A stretch of DNA of 64,000 nt, taken from assembly GCA_007570785.1 (NCBI GenBank), contig ML664159.1:6075376-6139375 (forward strand). The letters run 5' to 3'. This DNA comes from Antilocapra americana. Lineage: Eukaryota; Chordata; Mammalia; Artiodactyla; Antilocapridae. Each line of letters opens with the position of its first letter. Position 1 is the first letter of the stretch. Positions 58,741 through 64,000 of this stretch are shown in pieces. The position numbers and the translations under genes are program-made. Below the pieces are notes generated by a model. That model was not told the DNA's origin. It did no database searches and was given only the letters and a program-made list of their open reading frames with translations.

Positions 58741-61700
58741 TGACAAGGTAATCGTCTCAGCGCCTTTTTTAGGCCTTAATGGCCCAGAAATTTCTCTCTC
58801 TGTCATTATTGTTTCATAAAATGCTGGATATTATTTCATTTACAATGGAGAAAAAGAAGAGGCATGGTCAAACAAGAAAACATGTGATTAAAAACATGAA
58901 GGATACCTTATTTTCACTATTTGAGAAAAATATATTTTATTTTTAGTACTGTGGCATAATATATAACTTTTATAATAACTATACGTTATGTATGTAATCT
59001 AGGTAATAGTTACGTGTAAAAAGGATTGATACATGTATACCATACCATGAAGCATGATGTCATATACTTTCCCTCCATTTTTCATTTGGAATACACTTCA
59101 CAACATAGTACAAAACATAAGAATTTGTTGTGACTTGTAACTTTTGTTTAAAGCCATAATTGTGCTGTAAGTTATTACAGAAGGATTTGGTCAACCTCTC
59201 TTAAGAAAAAAATATCATTGAATCAGTTCTACCATTCTATGAAATGTCCTTTAAGCAAATGGTAATATAAAATAATGCATTAAAATGCATTATGTATAAC
59301 GTACATATGCATATTGTCTATGTACAGTATACACATTGTATATCTTATAATTATTACAGATTGTGATTATCAAGAAAGAAAAAGAAGGAAAATAAATTTT
59401 AAAAAGTTTTTCTGCTTAGGGAAGGATTAATATTACATTGAGAAAAATTACACAATGGACCTCACACGTGTATTTAGAAAAGTTGTTCTTATGATTGAAA
59501 ATTTCTGACAATCCTGAGAAATCTTAAAATATCTGTATTAGAAAAAATGATTTAATTGCTTTAAACTTTTTAAAGCTGATTGAAAAAGTATGAGAGTTCT
59601 AAGAAATCTTAAGATGTCTCAATTGTAAGAGAAGAGAATGGTTTATTCTAAACTTTTAAAAGCCAATGACCCTGTCGTTAAAGTGAATCATTTGAAGTGT
59701 ATTGAAACAGACAAACATTAAAATCTTTCTCTGTGCAAATTGTATTAAATGTATAACTATATGGTACTGTTTTAAAATATGAAATGTGTGTCTTTATCAT
59801 TTAAAAATAAGTTTAAGCTGTGAATTGGCAAAAGCATCAGGAGTTGAGACTGTATCAACTTTTCCTGAGAATGGTATAGGGTTTATTGAAACCACATTAT
59901 CACAAATATTAATGTTACTCAAACACTGTACATTTTATTTATATGTGGTTATCAATACCACCCACCATTCAGACAAGCCAGAAAGTTGCCTTATTCCTTT
60001 AAGTGATCTATCCTTTGAGGGCACATTTTTAAAAAAATCACCCGTATCTGAAACATCAGCGTGAATATCCAAGTACCGGTATATAAAACATATCCTCCAT
60101 GTTGTTACTACTAATATCTTGAAGTGTACAACAAAATCTTGTGAAAATACAAGTGATATGAATCAAGATGTTTTTCTTGTACCAGATTATGGAACATTTC
60201 TATCCCTAGGATTCAGAATGTCTCTAATGTGACACCAGTCACGTGATGAGAGTCTACTTAATTTTAAAAGTAAGAGTTTTACACTTGTTCTTTTCCTACA
60301 CATCATACAAGCCTTTATTCACATCCCCCAATTCAGTAAAAAAAAAAAAAAAATGAGTTTGACTGTTTTTTTTCTTCGAATTCATTGATTTACCAAGCAC
60401 AATTCCGTTCAGTCATAATTTTGTGGAGGAAAAAAATACTGAAGAGCTATTTTGATTAGTGATAAATGAACATATCTTATGGTAATACACACACATATTT
60501 CACCTACCATATTAATACACACAGAACCCATGTGTTCACAACTCTAGAATATCCAGATAGGAACATTTTTAAAGCACTAATGGCAGTATCTTAGTGTTAA
60601 GTTTTGTAAATTTCACCTGAAAGTTTTTTATTGCATAGAACTAGTAGAAAAATAGAAATGTAGAAAATAGCTTTATTCTTTCACCTGGAAATAAATCATG
60701 ATGAAATGCTGACTTTACTTATTTTTTAATTTTCTTCTCTATATAGTGCAGAACACAGATATATCTATAGAGATACAGACATATCTACATAGATACATAG
60801 TCTGTGAAATAGTTTTTGCAAGGCTGCTACATACATGCAAACCTTAACCAAGGTACCTACAAATGCCAGGTTCTCCAATACTAACTGACTTTTCCTCCTG
60901 ATTTTCAGCTATCGAAGTAATTCACATACTAAAACATTTTTTATTTTCATTGACTTAACATGACTAGGGAAATAATGGCCCTGGATATCATAAGAATCCA
61001 TCTGGAATGAGAGAAAACATGATTGATTTTCTAAATCGTGTGGGTGTGTAATCACCAGTTGCTTAAAAGCAATTTATATTGGTGTTCAACATCATAACCA
61101 AGGGGAAAATGTCTTCTTGAGATGTAATGATAGTTTTAAGAGACCGTTAATTGCCACATTCTGCAGATATGCGTGTGCTTCAACCAAGGAAAATGGCATT
61201 GGCAATTATGCCAAAGGGCATGAAGTGTACTGTATAAGGAAAACAAGATTCAATTGTAAAGGCCGAAGGGAACATTAAGGAGATGGCCTCAACAGTTTAA
61301 AAGGCAATATGGTAAGTATCTTAATGTTGTACTTTATGTATATAGTTTTTCTCAAGTGAAATTAATAAAAGAAACAATCCAGAACTGAAACTGATGTGTT
61401 ATAAACATGAATATTGTGTTCAGATTTATATAGTATTCTACACTGACTTGTAAAAATTTCATGAATTATAATTAATTTGAATTTCAAGATTGAGAGAAGC
61501 AATGATGAATTGTTTTACTTTGAACAACCCAACATTAGCCATCTCTCCAAGAATGTAAGTTGCAGACAACCAATCAGTAATAGAATATTTGGCAAGTTTA
61601 TGTCAAACTCACTGGTTTAAATTTATGTTTTCATTCTGGTTTCATCCATTGGTGAAAAGGCTAACGTGGTAGGCTTGTATTTTATCAAGCAAACATTAAA

Positions 61701-62010
61701 TTAGTAACCAGCTAATTGCAAGAAACAAAGACATCCTTTCTTCCACAGAAATATCTTAATTCTTTAATTTTGCATATTAAATCAAATAAAACCAATACCT
61801 TTGATTATACTTAAATCCATAGAGAACTTAATTTTACTTACAGAATTCACTTTTAATTTTATGGTAAACATTATTCTATGGAGGATTTTTAGGCTTGCCA
61901 TTAAACTAAAGATTATCACTTTTTCCCCCCTTCATTGTCTTGATATCTTCTAGTTCTTATTTTCTTTCTTTGTATGTTGTTCTTTGGATTTTCAGTAGAT
62001 GATTTCTCTA
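58741..62010. other. AT-rich, repeat-poor 3' flank; possible extended 3'UTR
   Basis: About 3.3 kb with no SINE, LINE or LTR that I can recognise. It has AATAAA signals on + at 59391, 60690 and 61364 and an A16-17 run at about 60339. No coding frame with recognisable content is present (92 codons at 59786-60064 is not convincing). It may be long 3'UTR, conserved non-coding sequence, or both. Confidence 0.4.
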
Positions 62011-62208
62011 AAACTCCCTGGTGGCTCAGACAGTAAAGTGCATGCCCAGGAGACCTGGGTTCAATCCCTGGGTTGGGAAGATGCCCTGGAGCAGGCAATG
62101 GCAGCCCACTCCAGTACTGTTGCCTGGAAGATTCCATGGACAGAGGTGCCTGGTAGGCTACTATCAATGGGATTGCAAAGAGTTGTACACAACTGAGCAA
62201 CTTCACTT
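62011..62208 (+). mobile_element. Bov-tA SINE
   Basis: 'AAACTCCCTGGTGGCTCAGA' to 'CAACTGAGCAACTTCACTTC'. A short deletion in the head removes 'AAGAATCTGCCTGC'. First ruminant SINE after the gene. Confidence 0.94.
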
Positions 62209-63127
62209 CATCTCTTAGAACTCCAGGTTACCCTTTGCTGTGATTTAATATCACTCCAGTTACGCCTTGGCTTTTTCCATGAAGTTTCTTCTTTTGGTAA
62301 AGAAGTATTTTCTAAGTGTTTCCTTTGTATTCTATTTGCATCTGACTTCTGTAGGTCTCCAGTTTTGAACCAGGTGGTTTTTCCCTTTTATCCACTAACT
62401 GATTCTAAACATACCTCCCTTTGTTCTGATCTATAGAATTTTCTCTTTCACACTAGGGCAGATCAAATCTTTGCATCTCTCTAACAAAGACTTTAATTTT
62501 TCTAGTTTTCAAACACAATAAATCTTGATTTACCTCTGTCTTATTGCTGCCTCTTTGTTGGCTACATTTGTTTCATCAGACAAAGGATTAGAATCTTCTA
62601 GATTTACTTCTGTTTTATTTTGTTTTGTGAATTTTCTGTATTGATCAAAGATTTTACTAGATAAAATGAATTTTGATTATTTTCCTCGGCCTTCCAAATA
62701 TCTTCTCTTCATTTCACTTTTCTCTTGTAACCTCTTTGCTGGTTTGTCACATTTCTCCATGTGAGTTAGCCAAGTTACCGATTCCTGTCGATTTATACCA
62801 GTTTTACTTCTTCCCCTGATGTTACGGTTTCTGTCTTCTGTTTCATAACTCTATCTTCTGAGTTTTTTTTCTTTTTCGTGGCAGTTCTTCATAGTATTCT
62901 TCTCATATTTCTTTATTTCAATCTTTTCTGTTGATGTAAGCAACTGAGATTAGAGCTCTGTATCGGTTCTATATCTGTGTCTGGCATATAGGGATGTTCC
63001 CTGACTCAGCTTTTCTTGAAACTTAAGCTCATGTTTCTTTACATTTATCTCTCTTCACACATTATCGTTTTGACTAGACAAATGTTTAGACTTTTTAAAA
63101 AATCTTTCTGTTTCTTAGGATAGATAT
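62209..63127. other. Intergenic, T-rich
   Basis: No gene or confident repeat. Strong T bias on the + strand over the whole stretch hints at an old antisense LINE, but no family can be named. Confidence 0.4.
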
Positions 63128-63339
63128 GGGCTTCCCTGGTGGCTCAGATGGTAAAGAATCTGCTGCAATACAGGAGATCAGGGTTCAATCCCTGGGTCGG
63201 GAAGATCCCCTAGAGAAGGGAATGGCAATGCACTCTAAGTAGTCTTGCCTGGAGAATTCCATGGACAGAGGAGCCTGGCGGGCTACAGTCCATGCGGTCG
63301 CAAAGAGTCAGATACAACTGAGCGACTAACAGACACAAC
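63128..63339 (+). mobile_element. Bov-tA SINE with target-site duplication
   Basis: A full copy between AGGATAGATAT (63117-63127) and AGGATAGATAT (63340-63350), an exact 11-bp duplication. Near-consensus sequence suggests a recent insertion. Confidence 0.96.
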
Positions 63340-63363
63340 AGGATAGATATAGTACTTTGACTT

Positions 63364-63422
63364 GGGCTTCCCTGGTGGCTCAGATGGTAAAGAATCTGCC
63401 TGCAGTGCAGAGGATACAGGTT
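63364..63422 (+). mobile_element. 59-bp tRNA-head-only SINE insertion with target-site duplication
   Basis: 'GGGCTTCCCTGGTGGCTCAG' through 'GCAGAGGATACAGGTT' is only the first 59 bases of a Bov-tA, ending within the box-B region. It is flanked by exact CTTTGACTT copies (63355-63363 and 63423-63431). The truncation is at the 3' side and there is no A-rich tail. Confidence 0.85.
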
Positions 63423-63494
63423 CTTTGACTTACTATCTTGCGTGTTTTTTGGTTACATGTCTTCAATATTCACAAGGCTTACAAGAGGAGTTTT

Positions 63495-63691
63495 TTCGTT
63501 CTAAATAAATTTCTTTATTTGTGCTAGGTGTTAGTTGTGGCCTGCGGCATCTTCATTGCAGCATGTGGGATCTTTCATTCGAACTCTTTATTAGTTGCAG
63601 TATGTGGGATCTAGTTCCCGAGCAGGGATTGAACCCAGGCCCCTGCACTGGGAGCACAGAGTCTTAGCCACTGGATCACCAGGGAAGTCCC
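63495..63691 (-). mobile_element. CHR-type SINE, antisense, with target-site duplication
   Basis: From 'TTCGTTCTAAATAAATTTC' to 'GGATCACCAGGGAAGTCCC', between exact AAGAGGAGTTTT copies (63483-63494 and 63692-63703). Confidence 0.93.
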
Positions 63692-63954
63692 AAGAGGAGT
63701 TTTCTTGAATGAGATCTCCTGGTCTATCTTTATTTTTGTTCACTGAATCAAAAATATGTCTTCAGATCCACTATGGTCCACTCCCAAGCATGTCTTCTGC
63801 TTGGATTCTGCCACAAGTGTGTGCAGTCCAAAATCTTCAACTGCATTTTTCTTGATTCAGTAAAGTACTGATAACTGTTGACCACAGCTGTTTTTCTGGT
63901 ATTTTAAGAAAAAGTTTTTTAGGGTCTTCTACATTTTCTTTTTGTGTGTGTGTA
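63692..63954. other. Intergenic, nothing recognised
   Basis: No gene or repeat seen. Confidence 0.5.
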
Positions 63955-64000
63955 ATTTTTAGTTATTTATTTGTGGCTGTGCTGGGTCTTCCTTGCTGCA
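63955..64000 (-). mobile_element. CHR-type SINE, antisense, cut by the window end
   Basis: 'TTATTTGTGGCTGTGCTGGG' and 'TCTTCCTTGCTGCA' are the beginning of an antisense CHR copy that continues past the window. Confidence 0.85.

Overview
The window is nuclear DNA of a ruminant (Bos/Ovis/Capra type). The evidence is its interspersed-repeat set: many tRNA-headed Bov-tA SINEs, one BOV-A2 dimer, CHR-type tRNA-Glu SINEs of cetartiodactyls and 3'-truncated BovB (RTE) LINEs lie on an older mammalian layer of L1M, L2, MIR, hAT-Charlie MITEs and MaLR LTRs. Bov-tA/BOV-A2 together with BovB and CHR is a ruminant signature. Species cannot be fixed from the sequence alone.

Only one protein-coding gene is well supported. 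It is an intronless 246-codon frame on the + strand at 57247-57987, inside a roughly 1.7 kb CpG island. I recognise it as the ruminant orthologue of C3orf80, an uncharacterised single-pass membrane protein. It has a signal peptide, a short six-cysteine ectodomain with one N-glycosylation sequon, one membrane helix and a cytoplasmic tail carrying two LPxY motifs. A 64-codon upstream ATG frame and YY1/GC-box-like sites lie in the island. A poly(A) signal variant lies about 730 bases past the stop, and further AATAAA signals follow in AT-rich, repeat-poor flank.

Layout. 1-56 kb is intergenic and repeat-rich, with roughly one young ruminant element per 1-1.5 kb. It includes two well-bounded solo LTRs (2874-3894 and 7031-7461), each inserted in a SINE and flanked by exact target-site duplications. 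It also holds about ten BovB 3' fragments, one of which (14274-15345) reaches the reverse-transcriptase YADD motif, and several nested clusters (about 26.9-28.1 kb, 40.0-40.7 kb, 43.9-44.7 kb). 55.5-62.0 kb holds the gene and is free of ruminant SINEs and BovB. 62-64 kb is again SINE-rich and ends inside a CHR SINE.

I saw no tRNA, rRNA or other RNA gene, no CRISPR array, and no multi-gene system. Most other open frames are conceptual translations of SINE/LINE copies. Repeat family names are from recognition of consensus phrases, not from a database search, and boundaries of the older repeats are approximate.
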